Counted from the stretch's first letter, positions 8,411-19,605 are shown. The stretch: 64,000 nt of DNA from UBA1926 sp002337215 (GCA_963973795.1 CAXBAF010000003.1:159919-223918), one strand, 5' to 3'. Program-made: numbers and translations. The notes: generated from the letters alone by a model not told the origin.

Positions 8411-9955
8411 TCAGTCTCTGTTGTCAAACGTCCACGACCCCAGGCTCGGATGCGCCGGCGGGATCAATTCAGCCGTCCACGCGCCGAGCGTCTCGTGCAG
8501 GATGCCGAACCGGTCCCAGCCCTCGCCGACGCGCACCGTCTCGCCCGCGTCGTTCACCTCGAGCCGGATCAGGTTCCGCCGCTCGCTGATGTCGTGCTCG
8601 ACATCGAACAGCAGGTCGCCCCCGCCCTTCTCTCCGCGTTCGATCAGCTTCATGTCACCGAGCCGGACCACGCCGTGGTCGCGCGAATGCCAGCGCCAGA
8701 ACAGCGACTCGTGCGGCACGCCCTCCGCCTCGCCTGCCAGGAAAGGCCGGAGATCCACCCCGTCCAGCGGGTGCGTCTCGCGCACCTGCGCCTCCGCTTC
8801 GGGCCCCGCCGCCGCGACGATCGTCGCCGCGATGTCCAGCGAACTGATCGGGTGCTCGTACACCGCGCCCGCGGGTGCAACGCCCGGCCAGCGCACCGCG
8901 AACGGAACACGGATCCCGCCCTCGAACTCGCTGCTCTTGAACCCCCGCAGCGGCGTGTTCCGCGACGCGTTGTTCGTCGCGCCCCCGTTGTCGCTCAGGA
9001 AGACCACGATGGTCTCGTCCGCGATCCCGCGGCGATCGATCGCGTCCAGCACGCGTCCGATCCCGTCGTCCATCGCGCTCACCATCGCCGCGTATGTCCG
9101 ACGCCTCGTGTTCTTGATGTGCTCGAACCGCGCGAGGTACGCATCGGTTGCCTGCATCGGCGTGTGCGGCGCGTTGTAGCACAGGTAGAGAAAGAACGGC
9201 GCCGCCCCATCGCCAGCACCATCATCACCCGATCCGCCATCCGCCCGGTCGCGGTCGATGAACTCCACCGCCCTGTCGCTCAGCTCATCGGTGAGGTACT
9301 TCGTCGTCGAGACCCGCACCCCGTTGTCGAGCAGCTTCGTGCGGTACCACGCCCACTGCTTGTTCACCTCCGACAGATCCTCGAGCGTCAGGTTCTCCGG
9401 GAAGTAGTCGTGCCCCCCGGTCAGGAACCCGTAAAACTCATCGAACCCCCGGTCGCGAGGGTGCAGCCCCGGGAACGTCCCCAGATGCCACTTGCCGATC
9501 GCCTTGCTCTCGTACCCCGCGGGCGCGAGCAACTCGGAGATCATCCGCTCGCTGCGCGGCACCCCGTTGGGGACCGCGGGGTTCACCGTGGGGTTGTTCC
9601 CGCACCCGAACCGGTCCTGGTACCGCCCGGTGATCAGCCCCGCCCGGCTCGGGCCGCAGACCGCGCCCGTCACATACGCCTCGGTGAACCGCACGCCCTC
9701 CGCCGCGATCCGGTCGATCGAGGGCGTCGGGATGTCCCGGCAGCCGTTGAACCCGACGTCCGCGTACCCGAGGTCGTCCGCGAGGATCAGCACGAGGTTC
9801 GGCTTCGCGCGGCTCGGCGCCGAGACAGCGGAAACCGCCGACGCCGAACGCTCCGCGTCGGCTGCTTCGACTGCTCGGACCGCGTCGCCCGCCCCTCCCG
9901 TGCCCGCGGCGAGCGCGAGCGAGAGCGCAGCCGTTCCGATGAAATGCCGTGTCAT
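8411..9955 (-). CDS. Secreted sulfatase, formylglycine type
   Basis: Third sulfatase of the window, 514 residues. An N-terminal hydrophobic stretch (FIGTAALSLALAAG) indicates export. LILADDLGYADVG gives the metal site, CGPSR at residues 100-104 the formylglycine site, and GKWHLG and LSDNGG follow. It is the last gene of the minus-strand series that starts with the pseudopilin at 17274, and its start lies only 11 bases after the GH16 stop, so co-transcription with the glucanases is likely. That neighbourhood suggests desulfation of the same polysaccharide; exact substrate and regioselectivity cannot be deduced. No dockerin or PEP-CTERM tail is present. Confidence 0.9.
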   Translation of the reverse strand: MTRHFIGTAALSLALAAGTGGAGDAVRAVEAADAERSASAVSAVSAPSRAKPNLVLILADDLGYADVGFNGCRDIPTPSIDRIAAEGVRFTEAYVTGAVCGPSRAGLITGRYQDRFGCGNNPTVNPAVPNGVPRSERMISELLAPAGYESKAIGKWHLGTFPGLHPRDRGFDEFYGFLTGGHDYFPENLTLEDLSEVNKQWAWYRTKLLDNGVRVSTTKYLTDELSDRAVEFIDRDRADGGSGDDGAGDGAAPFFLYLCYNAPHTPMQATDAYLARFEHIKNTRRRTYAAMVSAMDDGIGRVLDAIDRRGIADETIVVFLSDNGGATNNASRNTPLRGFKSSEFEGGIRVPFAVRWPGVAPAGAVYEHPISSLDIAATIVAAAGPEAEAQVRETHPLDGVDLRPFLAGEAEGVPHESLFWRWHSRDHGVVRLGDMKLIERGEKGGGDLLFDVEHDISERRNLIRLEVNDAGETVRVGEGWDRFGILHETLGAWTAELIPPAHPSLGSWTFDNRD

Positions 9956-9966
9956 GCGTGTCTCCG

Positions 9967-10869
9967 TTACTCGTCGTCCGATGAAACCGGCTGATACACC
10001 CGGATGTAATCGATCTCATACCGCGACGGGAATTCCGTCTGCGAAGGATCGCCCCCCTGGTTCCCCCCGATCGCGAGGTTCACCAGCATGTAATGCGGCT
10101 CGCGGAACGGGTTCGTCCCGTCCGGGTTGAACGTCTTGGTCACGTCGATCGTGTTCAGCAGCCTGCCGTCGCAATACAGATCGATCCGATCCTCGGTCCA
10201 CTCCATCCGCCAGGTGTGGAACCGTCCCGCCCACGCGTCCGGATCGCCGCCCTCATCGAGTTCGCCGACCGGCGTCTTGGTGCTGTCCCAGTGCTGTGCC
10301 CACCGCTCACCCTTCTTCTTCCAGCACGCGTTGGCGAGCACCATCCCGCGGTAGTACTCCATCATGTCGATCTCGCCGCAGCCGGGCCAGGGGCGCGCCG
10401 AACCGAGCGACCACCACGCGGGCCACAGCCCATCGCTCGTGTCCACCTTCGCGCGCATCTCGAACACCCCATACTGCCATTCGTGCGTGCCCTTCGTCGT
10501 CAGCGACGCGGCCGTGTAGTCCGCGAACCGACGCTTCTTCCGCCAATCCTTCGAGCCCGCTTCAAAGCCCGGATTCTCCAGACGCTCCCGCCGGCCCTCG
10601 ATCACCAGCATCCCGTTCTCGACCGTCGCGTTCTCGCGCTGGTACCACTGCAACTCGTTGTTCCGCTTGAAGCCTTCCTCGTGGTTCCACACCGCGCGGT
10701 CCGGCTCGCCGGGCTCGTCGAACTCCTGCGCCCACACGAGCCGATACCCCTCGGGAATCTCGCCCCGCGTCACCGCCGCGCCCATCTCTTCAGCGCCCGC
10801 GCCCGCGCCGGCGCTGGCGCCGAACGCACCCGTCGCTCCCAGCACCAGGACCGCGACCGTTCGAGCCAT
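9967..10869 (-). CDS. GH16 family endo-beta-glucanase (laminarinase-like)
   Basis: Secreted glycoside hydrolase that should cut internal beta-glycosidic bonds with retention. The catalytic signature E-x-D-x-x-E is present as EIDMME at residues 166-171 (nucleophile and acid/base glutamates), preceded by LWPAWWSLG and followed by FHTWRMEW and a closing IDYIRVYQP strand, all typical of the jelly-roll family. Two ATGs lie close together; the second (10869) is used because GGAG is seven bases upstream of it and only one base from the first. A signal peptide ends near residue 27. The neighbouring GH128 glucanase argues for beta-1,3-glucan; other GH16 substrates (agar, carrageenan, xyloglucan) are less likely here. 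Confidence 0.88.
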   Translation of the reverse strand: MARTVAVLVLGATGAFGASAGAGAGAEEMGAAVTRGEIPEGYRLVWAQEFDEPGEPDRAVWNHEEGFKRNNELQWYQRENATVENGMLVIEGRRERLENPGFEAGSKDWRKKRRFADYTAASLTTKGTHEWQYGVFEMRAKVDTSDGLWPAWWSLGSARPWPGCGEIDMMEYYRGMVLANACWKKKGERWAQHWDSTKTPVGELDEGGDPDAWAGRFHTWRMEWTEDRIDLYCDGRLLNTIDVTKTFNPDGTNPFREPHYMLVNLAIGGNQGGDPSQTEFPSRYEIDYIRVYQPVSSDDE

Positions 10870-10922
10870 GTGCATTCTCCAGATCCCTTCATCGCACGCC
10901 GAGTGATTCGCACCCCCGCGCG

Positions 10923-12944
10923 TTACTCGAGCACAACCTCGATCACACGTTCACTCATCTTCCCCGTCGGCTTGAGCCCGCCGACGATCTTCGTTGGGCC
11001 CGGTTGACCACTCACCGTCACCCGGTACACACCCGACCGATCGAACACGTGCGGCGTGAACGACGCCGACCCGGGCCGAACCGTGTACACCGTCCGCCCC
11101 GTGCGCACATCCTCAACCATGAACACCGGCGCGTCGTGACCCGTCACGCGGAACTCCGGCAGATAGCCGACCGGTCGGCGACCGTACTGATCCATCTGCG
11201 ACATCGTGACAGGGAACCCCGCGTACGGCTCGGCCCCGGCCGCCGACGCGTCCACCATCCGCGGCCAGACCTCGTAGGTGATCTCCCGCGTGCTCTTGCG
11301 GAAACGCACGAGCCCGTACCCTTCTGCCCGAGGGCCCCAGTCACCCTCGATCACCCGGTCCGGGTCCGGGTTCACGTATCCCAGCATCGTGATCTTGTTG
11401 CCGAAATTATCCCGATACCCGCCCAGATCATCGAGCGGTCCCGCGATCGGATCGACCGCGTCCTCCAGGGGCGACCAGCGGCGCACAAAGTAGTTCACGA
11501 TCGAAGGCGACGCGAAGGACACACCCGCGTCGTTCCACTCGTTCACCCCGTGGTGCAGCAGCGTCGCGAGGTGCTGATCGCCGCACAGGTGCGTCGCGAA
11601 CGCCTTGCGGATCACGACGAGCGCACGGTCCCGCCCGCTCTGCGGCCAGCCGTTCGAGTCGAAATCAAACTTCATCCGGTTGCCCGGCTTCGCACGCAGG
11701 TCCACCGTGGGCGACCCATGCCACAGGCCGGGGCCGGCAACGTGCGCCGCCTGCGCGAACACCGTCTGGCTCAGCACCGCCTTGAACGACGCGTCCGTCC
11801 AATCCCGGCCCCAATCCTCAAGAAAGTCCAACTGCCGCTCGCCCAGCAGCACCGCCTCATCGACGTCAAGCGTCCGCGGATCGCGATCAAGATCGTTCGT
11901 GTGTGTCGGCTTCGCCCCGGTCCCGCGTACAAGCCCGTTCGGCCCGGTCTTGAACTTTCGGTCCTCGACGATTGCGAAGTCCACACCCCCGATGTTCAGA
12001 TCCGTGAAGTACACCCCGATCCCCTGCGCCACAGGCGCCGGGTCCACCGGGTCGGGCAGGTGCCACGCCTGCGCCGCCTGCACCGCGTTGATGTACGCGG
12101 GCGAGAAGAAATAGCCGCCGTCGCCACCGTCCTGCTTCGAGGCCTTGATGCCCCCTTCGCCCCACAGGTTGCCCTGGCCGATGTCGTGATCATCGGGGAT
12201 CGTGACCGTGGGGCGGTCGCGCGTCAGTTCTCCGAACTGGCGGCCGAACAGCAGCCACGCCTCGAGGTGCATCTTGTGGTCGTACGACTGATCGCCCGCG
12301 AAGAAGAGCAGGTCGGGGTCCTGGTGCCGAAGGTTGCGGACAATGTCTGCCCGAGCGCCGCGGTCCTGGTTCGAGTTGCACGACAGCGACGCAACCACGA
12401 TCTCGTCGCGTTCCGACGGGTCGCGCCGGATGGTCCCGGTGTACACCGCCCGTCCGTCCGCGGCCACGATGCGGTACGCCGCGTCAGCGGACGCGTCCCA
12501 TCCCGCGGTGTGCCGCGATTCGACGCGGAAGTGCGCCAGCCACCGCTTCTTGTCCGCCTGCGGCCAGCCGTACGGCGTCTCGTCGACGACAGCCGACGAG
12601 ACGCGGTGCCAGTCGTCACCATCGTCGCGCCGGATCTCGAGGTGCACATCCCGGCCCACGCCCTCCGCGAGCGGGTACAGCTGAACGGTCATCTTCAGCA
12701 CGCGCCCCACGTCGGCGGCGTGCGTGGTATAGAGCGCGAAACAGATCGATCGCTCCGCGGGAACCGCGAGATCGTCCCACGCGCGCCCGTTCCAGAACGG
12801 GTCTTCGTAGCCGAAAAGCGTCGTTGAGCGAGACTCCGGCGCACCCTCATCCGCACTTGCAACAGACGGCGAACCGGCCGCGAGCAGACCGAGCGAGCAG
12901 ACGATCAGGCCGGGCACGACCCCGTTTCGACATCTCTTTCGCAC
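10923..12944 (-). CDS. PhoD-type metallophosphoesterase, secreted
   Basis: Alkaline phosphatase D-like enzyme of 673 residues. The phosphoesterase core contains FFAGDQSYDH (about residue 215), PDDHDIGQGN (about 250) and CGDQHLATLLHHG (about 450), the metal-binding blocks of PhoD relatives. GTG 12944 is chosen because GAAAGG lies six bases upstream and it gives a signal peptide (GVVPGLIVCSLGLLAAG); the frame stays open further upstream but would overlap the GH128 gene. It lies inside the glucanase series with gaps of 70 and 53 bases. Known PhoD proteins release phosphate from esters; whether this one acts on a decorated polysaccharide is inference from context. Confidence 0.82.
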   Translation of the reverse strand: MRKRCRNGVVPGLIVCSLGLLAAGSPSVASADEGAPESRSTTLFGYEDPFWNGRAWDDLAVPAERSICFALYTTHAADVGRVLKMTVQLYPLAEGVGRDVHLEIRRDDGDDWHRVSSAVVDETPYGWPQADKKRWLAHFRVESRHTAGWDASADAAYRIVAADGRAVYTGTIRRDPSERDEIVVASLSCNSNQDRGARADIVRNLRHQDPDLLFFAGDQSYDHKMHLEAWLLFGRQFGELTRDRPTVTIPDDHDIGQGNLWGEGGIKASKQDGGDGGYFFSPAYINAVQAAQAWHLPDPVDPAPVAQGIGVYFTDLNIGGVDFAIVEDRKFKTGPNGLVRGTGAKPTHTNDLDRDPRTLDVDEAVLLGERQLDFLEDWGRDWTDASFKAVLSQTVFAQAAHVAGPGLWHGSPTVDLRAKPGNRMKFDFDSNGWPQSGRDRALVVIRKAFATHLCGDQHLATLLHHGVNEWNDAGVSFASPSIVNYFVRRWSPLEDAVDPIAGPLDDLGGYRDNFGNKITMLGYVNPDPDRVIEGDWGPRAEGYGLVRFRKSTREITYEVWPRMVDASAAGAEPYAGFPVTMSQMDQYGRRPVGYLPEFRVTGHDAPVFMVEDVRTGRTVYTVRPGSASFTPHVFDRSGVYRVTVSGQPGPTKIVGGLKPTGKMSERVIEVVLE

Positions 12945-13014
12945 CCACTGCCTTTCCACGTAGCCCGCCGAGCGGGAACCGCCCGCCACGACAGCGGATG
13001 GTCGCGGCCGTTGA

Positions 13015-16000
13015 TCAGTCCCCGGTGCAGCCCTCGTCGTGCACCCGCAGGAACGCGAGCACATCGAAGAAGTCCGCCGAACCATCGCCGTCATAGTCGA
13101 GCCCGCCGCCGATCGCACCGATCGCCGCCTCGATGTCGCTCGCATCGACCGTGAAGTCCGCGTTGAAGTCCGCGGGGCACGCGTCCACCGAGACCGCGCC
13201 CAGAGAAACGATGTCCGATTCTCCGGTGTCACCGACGGCCGAGATCGAGTAGCTGTACGTCCCGGGCTCGGGCACTCGGTCGAGCCACGATTCGCCCATC
13301 ACGTTCGCCGCGATCGCGACCGGATCACCGGCGCCGGGGCCCGAGCGGTAGACCGTGAAACCGATCAGATCGCGGAACCCGTGCTCGTCCCAGGTCAGGC
13401 CGACGTCGCCGCCGCCGACGGCCTCGGCTGCGCCCCCGCGGACCGGGCCCGGCCGACCACCGAGCACCGGCACAAACCGCCAACGGACGTTGTCGTTCGT
13501 CGTCCCCGCGTTCGCGAGCGAGACCGCGCCATCGGACGAAGCGCTGCTGAGCCGGCGATTCTGCGCGGGCTCGACGATCGCGAACCAGCCGTGCTGGATC
13601 TCTTCGATGCCGAACTCCGCGATCTGGCCGGGCCCGCCTTCGGACGACATCTCAAGGCCGCGCGCCGTGTAGGACAGCAGCAGATCCTCCGAGACCGAGC
13701 GGATATTGAACAGGCCTGGCGTCGCCGTGGGCTCGAGCCGGAACTGGAACACGTCGTCTTGCCCGTAGCGTCCGCCGAGCACCGTCGAGTCCTCGCCGGT
13801 CATGCCCGGAACAGCGCCGGGCCGCTTGTAGCTCGCCTTGTTGTGGATGAAGTAGGGCGTATCCGTGCGGATCTGCGTGTCGCCGTCCCACGCGGCGTAC
13901 ATCTTGCCCACGGGTGTGAGTGAGCCGTCTGCCTCGCGCACCTCGCCCCGGTTGTCCGAGATCGGGTTGCCCGGGTCATTCGTGAAGATGAATACCGCGT
14001 ACTTGTGCACGTAGGGAAGCAGTTCCATCCGCCACAGCACCTCGGCGAACCAGTTGTACACGGGTTCCTTGGTCCAGTTGTTCGTGTTGCTCCAGTCCAC
14101 CACGCTGAACTCGCTGACCACGACGTCCCGATCCCACGCGTTGTGCGCGTCGGTGATTCGGTTGATGAACGAGTTCGCGTTCGGGCCGCCGTAGGTGTGC
14201 ATCCCGACGTAGTCGAGCCGAAGCTCGTCCGCGTCCGCGTCTGCCATGAAATCCTGGATCCACGGCGACGTCGCCGGGTGCCCCGCAACCGCAGGACCGA
14301 GCAGCGGCATGTTCAGCACCTCGAGGCGGGGCCACAGCGCCGACGCCGTCGGCACCGGGATATTCGCCTGATCCACGCCGTCCGGCTCGTTGTACCCCAT
14401 GAGCACGATGCCCTCGCTGTTCCGCTGCCACTCGGGCATCAGCGAAGGACGCTGCGACCAATTGAAGCTCCCCCATTGCATGGGCCAGAACTCGACATCG
14501 CTCGGGAACGTGTCGTTGGGCCCCCAGTTGTACGCCCAGCTGTTCTCTATCACGCCCGCGAGGTCGGGGAAGCCGCCCGTCCCCTTCTTGGAAGGACGCG
14601 CGCGGAATGCCATGGACCACGCCTGGCCGACGCCGCCCGCCGTACGCTGCTCGAGCGCCGAGCCGTCAGCCTCGGCCGTCGCGGAGAGCACGAGCCCCGA
14701 CTGGCTGTTGACGAACCGAACGCCGCCCGCGACGTCTTCCATCCGCCAACGCTGCGAGGGCAGCCCGAGATACGCAGACTCCACAATCGCCGCGCCCGTG
14801 TCGATCGAGCCGCCCGCGGGCTCGAGGCACATCCCCGTCGCCCGGTTGCGGAGGCGATACGTATCGGTGCCAACGTTCAGCAGAACCTGGTAGTGCTGGG
14901 GAACCAGGCCGCTCTGGTCGCGCACCGAAACACCGCCGTCGAGAGATGACGTCATCGCGAGGCCGGCCCCGTCGATCTCGATCGAATAGAAGGAATCGTT
15001 GAACTCGCGATAGTCCGGCTCATCGCCGTCTCGGACACCGGAACCGATCGGCCAGCCACCCGCGACATCGGTGGGGGGGAGCGGGACGATCTCCCGCACG
15101 ACCCCGCCCGCGTCCTGCACCACCAGCCGGATCGCCGCCGTCGTGATCGGTGCGTCAAATTCGACCGCGAACTCGGTCATGGTGTTGTTGCTGAAACCGC
15201 CGCCCGGGATATCAATCCAGAGCCCGCTGCTTTCGTCGAGCGTCTGGAACCGCCCGCGCGAGACAGGAGCCGCGCCGCTCGCAAGCCCCGAGTACAGGTG
15301 CACGGAGCCGAGCTCGACGGGCGTCGTCTCCACGCGCACTGAGACGGGGCTCGTCTCGGGCGGGTCGCGCAGGTCGAGCGAGATCCATTGATTCGCAGCC
15401 GAAGACGACTGCCAGTACGCCCCGTCGCCCACGAACCCATCGACGACCGACCGCCTGCTCGACCCGTTCACAGTCGAGCTCGCGTCGGTGTTCGCCAGCC
15501 GGTGCTGTCGGGCCATGTGGGGATCAACGCCCGATCCGAACGGGACGCTCCCGGCGCTCGGCGGGAACGCCGCGACCTCGCGCACCGTCGCCGACGTGTC
15601 CTGGATGGTCACCTGCAATTGCGTTGTCGTGACGGGAGACGCGAACGCCAGATCGATGAAGCCTGATGTGTTCCCGCTGATCGCCGATCCCGGAACGCTC
15701 TGCAGCAGGCCGTTCCCGTCGAGATACTGCACATCGAGCTCATCGACCGGCCCGTTGCCCAGACCGCCCGAGTAGACATGCAGCCGAGCGATCTCCGTCG
15801 GACGATCGAAGAACATGTTCAGGCGGTGCCGGCCCCGGTTGTTGGTGACCCAGCTGTTCTCGGGGCCCAGCTTGCCGTCGGTCGCGAACTGCCCGACCGC
15901 TTCGCCATTCACCGAACTCCCGGTCGCGAACCGGTAGCGACCGACATTGGCGTCGAGGCCCGCGAGGGCGCCCGACGAAACCCCCGCGGCCGCACAGAGG

Positions 16001-16056
16001 AACAGAGCCGTCGTCCACCGAACGCGACGAACACAACGATCAGAGTCGGAAAGCAT
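13015..16056 (-). CDS. GH128-like endo-beta-1,3-glucanase, multimodular
   Basis: Secreted 1013-residue enzyme. Order of parts: signal peptide (1-33), two discoidin-like beta domains (about 35-165 and 195-330), a ricin-type beta-trefoil (about 355-485), the glycosidase core (about 490-700), a second beta-trefoil-like region (735-865), a fibronectin III-like domain (870-955) and a dockerin-like EF-hand pair (DFNADFTVDASD, DYDGDGSADFFD, 962-1000). The core carries GYNEPD (554-559) and VVVSEF (645-650), whose glutamates E557 and E649 match acid/base and nucleophile of GH128. Together with the GH16 enzyme this targets a beta-1,3-glucan such as laminarin. A GAGG ribosome site lies about ten bases before the ATG. 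Some domain borders are rough. Confidence 0.83.
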   Translation of the reverse strand: MLSDSDRCVRRVRWTTALFLCAAAGVSSGALAGLDANVGRYRFATGSSVNGEAVGQFATDGKLGPENSWVTNNRGRHRLNMFFDRPTEIARLHVYSGGLGNGPVDELDVQYLDGNGLLQSVPGSAISGNTSGFIDLAFASPVTTTQLQVTIQDTSATVREVAAFPPSAGSVPFGSGVDPHMARQHRLANTDASSTVNGSSRRSVVDGFVGDGAYWQSSSAANQWISLDLRDPPETSPVSVRVETTPVELGSVHLYSGLASGAAPVSRGRFQTLDESSGLWIDIPGGGFSNNTMTEFAVEFDAPITTAAIRLVVQDAGGVVREIVPLPPTDVAGGWPIGSGVRDGDEPDYREFNDSFYSIEIDGAGLAMTSSLDGGVSVRDQSGLVPQHYQVLLNVGTDTYRLRNRATGMCLEPAGGSIDTGAAIVESAYLGLPSQRWRMEDVAGGVRFVNSQSGLVLSATAEADGSALEQRTAGGVGQAWSMAFRARPSKKGTGGFPDLAGVIENSWAYNWGPNDTFPSDVEFWPMQWGSFNWSQRPSLMPEWQRNSEGIVLMGYNEPDGVDQANIPVPTASALWPRLEVLNMPLLGPAVAGHPATSPWIQDFMADADADELRLDYVGMHTYGGPNANSFINRITDAHNAWDRDVVVSEFSVVDWSNTNNWTKEPVYNWFAEVLWRMELLPYVHKYAVFIFTNDPGNPISDNRGEVREADGSLTPVGKMYAAWDGDTQIRTDTPYFIHNKASYKRPGAVPGMTGEDSTVLGGRYGQDDVFQFRLEPTATPGLFNIRSVSEDLLLSYTARGLEMSSEGGPGQIAEFGIEEIQHGWFAIVEPAQNRRLSSASSDGAVSLANAGTTNDNVRWRFVPVLGGRPGPVRGGAAEAVGGGDVGLTWDEHGFRDLIGFTVYRSGPGAGDPVAIAANVMGESWLDRVPEPGTYSYSISAVGDTGESDIVSLGAVSVDACPADFNADFTVDASDIEAAIGAIGGGLDYDGDGSADFFDVLAFLRVHDEGCTGD

Positions 16057-16224
16057 TCTTTGGGATCCTCGTGAAACGCGAGGGCCTGACCACCACGATC
16101 AAGCCCTTGCGAGTATCGGTCTTGAAGTTCCCGCTGCTCGGAGCGAGCGGGACGTCGGTCCGTTCATGAACTTCTGCGTATCGACCCGGGCGGATTCGTT
16201 GCCGGGCGATTCTGCAATGCTCGA

Positions 16225-17274
<1,050 letters not shown>

Positions 17275-17335
17275 CGAGTAATCCTCCCAGCGGGGCGACG
17301 GCGGACGGCCGACGCGTGCGTTTGTCAATCGGACT

Positions 17336-17376
17336 GTTAAGCACTTAACTCTAGCGGATAATCATACCGTGTGCAA
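17336..17376 (-). promoter_or_regulatory. Predicted promoter and operator of the glucanase series
   Basis: On the minus strand TTGCAC (17376-17371) and TAGAGT (17353-17348) are 17 bases apart, and the palindrome GTTAAGCACTTAAC (17336-17349 on the plus strand) overlaps the last bases of the -10 box. The pseudopilin start is 62 bases further on. An operator at this position would act by blocking polymerase. The palindrome is read directly; box assignment is inference. Confidence 0.55.
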
Positions 17377-17543
17377 CACAGTTTCTTGGAAACAAACGAC
17401 CCTTTCAATCGCTACAGAAGCACCGGAATCACCCTTCGCGGGCAGAAAACCGCCGTCATGGGGCCAAAAAAGGCCGAAACACCAAGGAACGGGCCGTCAC
17501 GGCCCAAATCTGAGGCTTGCGACGAAAATCCGGGACAATCCGC

Positions 17544-17593
17544 TTGCGATAGCACAGAATCCGCGATACCCTAAAAAAGGTTAAGCGGTTAAA
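17544..17593 (+). promoter_or_regulatory. Predicted promoter and operator of the LamG gene
   Basis: TTGCGA (17544-17549) and TACCCT (17567-17572) are 17 bases apart, and the palindrome GTTAAGCGGTTAAA (17580-17593, last base off consensus) falls where transcription should start. The LamG gene begins at 17639. Same operator type as at 3880 and 17336. Confidence 0.55.
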
Positions 17594-17638
17594 CACGCGG
17601 GGCCGATCCCCGCTTCAGACCTTGTAGGAGAGTTACTC

Positions 17639-19540
17639 ATGACCACACGCACCATCAAGGCGGCGACTCTCGTCCTCGCCGCCGGCACCCTCGCGGGCAC
17701 CGCCGTTGCTCAGGCGCCCATCACCGTGATCGGCGGATTCAACTTCAATACCTGGAACGCGGGCACCGCTCCCCCCAACGCTGCCACGTGGACCCCAGAG
17801 AAGTCCTCCACGGGTTTCGCCAACGGCCTCCGCTGGGTCTGGCAGAACACCGACATCGACGGCAACCCCATCCCCGCGGCGATTCACCGCGTGGACGATC
17901 CCGCCGTCCCGGGCATCACCGGTGCATTCCGGTTCCCCGAGGCCCGGGCCGCGTCGATCGATCAGCCCTCCGGCACCCTGCGCAACTGGGAGGACCAGGC
18001 CCAGCCGGGCGAGGCCGCCACGTTCGAGCTCTGGTTCAAGACCGATGATCTCACCGGGACGCACGTCCTGTTCGAGAACGGCGCGACCGGCAAGGGCGTC
18101 GCGATCGCCCTCGACGGGGATGATCTCGTCTTCTCCGTCCAGGCGACCGACGGCGCCGGCGGCAACGAATCCGCCTACGTCCACCGCGAGCAGCTCACCG
18201 ACACCGGCTGGCACCAGGCCGTCATCACAATCGACTTCTTCTCCTTCCAGATCACCAGCTACCTTGACGGCCAGCCCGTCAACAGCGCGTCGTTCACCCC
18301 GTCGGCCACCTACCGCTGGACGGGCGGCAACCCCGCCGGCCTCGGCATGGTCGGCACCGACCCCGCGTTCCCCGACGCGGGCATCGCCAACGACGCCGTC
18401 GATCCCATGAGCATCACCGATTACAACGGGCTCATCTCGACGCTCCGCTTCTACGACGTTGACCTGTTCGCCAACGAGGTCCAGGACAACTACAACGCGT
18501 TGACCGACAACGCCGCCGCGGTCCGCCGCGCCGATTTCAACGGAGACGGCGCCGCCGACGACAACGACGCGTTCGACTTTGTCAGCTTCATGACCTCGAC
18601 CAATACCGACCCGATCGCGTCGTTCGAGTTCCCGTTCCCGCACGAGCCGGGCGGCGGCGTGATGACCGTCGATCCCTTCCTCGACGAGACCTACGTGGGT
18701 GACTTTGCCTGGGACCGCGACACGGGGTGGCTCGCCGGCAGCTCCGAACCGACGTTCCAGTTCCCCGCAATCAACGTGCTCATCCCGGTCCCCGTCAACG
18801 AGCCCGCCTTCCCCAGCATCCGCACCGCCTTCGAGCTCGACGGCGTTGAGGCCTTCCGCGGGCCGAAGTTCGAGTTCGCCGACGACACCACCGCCGGCCG
18901 CGCCGTCATGTGGCTGTATGTCGATGACCTCGTCGGCAACCACTGCCTCTTCGAGGCGGGCGGCTCCGGCGTCGGCTTCTCGATCGTCACCCGCGGCGAC
19001 GAGATCGCCGGGTACATCAACACCTCTGCCAACGACGGGCTCGACGTCGCCGAGATCTCGAGCGGTCCCGGCGTCCTGCAGACCGGGTGGCACCGCTTCG
19101 ATGTCGTCGTCCGCCGCTTCGCCGGTGGGGGCGTGGGTGAGGGCTTCGAGCTCTACATGGACGGCGTTCAGGTCGCCGCCATCAACGACCAGCCGGGCGA
19201 CGACGGAGAGTTCGGCACCGCCGACGACATCAACAACTTCTCGCCAGCCGGAACCGGCAACACCAACTTCATCGGGGGCAACCAGGCAGGCCTCGGCCAG
19301 GTCTTCGGCACCGCCGCCCTCCCGTTCGGCTGGGACGGCTCCGAGCTCACGCCCTTCAACGGCATGGCCGGTCCCTTCCGCTACGTCCAGGGTCAGCCCC
19401 TCCCCGCCGATATCGCCGCCAACTTCAACGAGGACGTTTCGCAGAACGTTCTCAACGGCCGCGGCGACCTCAACGGTGACGGTTCCGCCGACTTTTTCGA
19501 TGTGCTTTCTCAATTGAAAATCATCGACGCCGGCAAGTAA
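17639..19540 (+). CDS. Twin LamG-domain secreted protein with dockerin-like units
   Basis: 633-residue exported protein. A signal peptide ends after AVAQA (about residue 25). Two LamG-like domains follow (about 25-285 and 320-605), each with the family phrases TGWHQAVIT or TGWHRFDVV, a LDG or MDG turn, and GGNPAGLG or GGNQAGLG. Each is followed by an EF-hand-like unit: DFNGDGAADDND near residue 299 and DLNGDGSADFFD at the C-terminus (about 611-633). AGGAG is eight bases before the ATG. It diverges from the glucanase series and shares its operator, so surface binding of the same glycan is a reasonable inference. No catalytic motif was seen. Confidence 0.78.
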   Translation: MTTRTIKAATLVLAAGTLAGTAVAQAPITVIGGFNFNTWNAGTAPPNAATWTPEKSSTGFANGLRWVWQNTDIDGNPIPAAIHRVDDPAVPGITGAFRFPEARAASIDQPSGTLRNWEDQAQPGEAATFELWFKTDDLTGTHVLFENGATGKGVAIALDGDDLVFSVQATDGAGGNESAYVHREQLTDTGWHQAVITIDFFSFQITSYLDGQPVNSASFTPSATYRWTGGNPAGLGMVGTDPAFPDAGIANDAVDPMSITDYNGLISTLRFYDVDLFANEVQDNYNALTDNAAAVRRADFNGDGAADDNDAFDFVSFMTSTNTDPIASFEFPFPHEPGGGVMTVDPFLDETYVGDFAWDRDTGWLAGSSEPTFQFPAINVLIPVPVNEPAFPSIRTAFELDGVEAFRGPKFEFADDTTAGRAVMWLYVDDLVGNHCLFEAGGSGVGFSIVTRGDEIAGYINTSANDGLDVAEISSGPGVLQTGWHRFDVVVRRFAGGGVGEGFELYMDGVQVAAINDQPGDDGEFGTADDINNFSPAGTGNTNFIGGNQAGLGQVFGTAALPFGWDGSELTPFNGMAGPFRYVQGQPLPADIAANFNEDVSQNVLNGRGDLNGDGSADFFDVLSQLKIIDAGK

Positions 19541-19605
19541 AACCAGTATCTTCACACAACAGACCGCCGTCGGCACGCCGATAGCGAATGCCAAAGGATT
19601 CCAAG

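Larger units (their letters stand above)
17275..17638. other. Divergent control region
   Basis: This 364-base gap separates the minus-strand glucanase series from the plus-strand LamG gene. It contains no convincing gene, but one predicted promoter and one palindromic operator for each direction, and it is visibly less GC-rich than the coding sequence around it. Confidence 0.7.

Noticed and set aside
16057..16224. Terminator between the pseudopilin and GH128 genes
   Set aside because: An 8-bp imperfect stem (GGGCTTGA/TCAGGCCC on the minus strand) exists but lacks a T-tract, so the operon reading is kept; it could at most attenuate.
17633..19594. 653-codon minus-strand frame opposite the twin LamG gene
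   Set aside because: Composition is biased to Val, Gly, Asp and Arg, typical of a mirror frame, and it has no signal peptide, ribosome site or family match.
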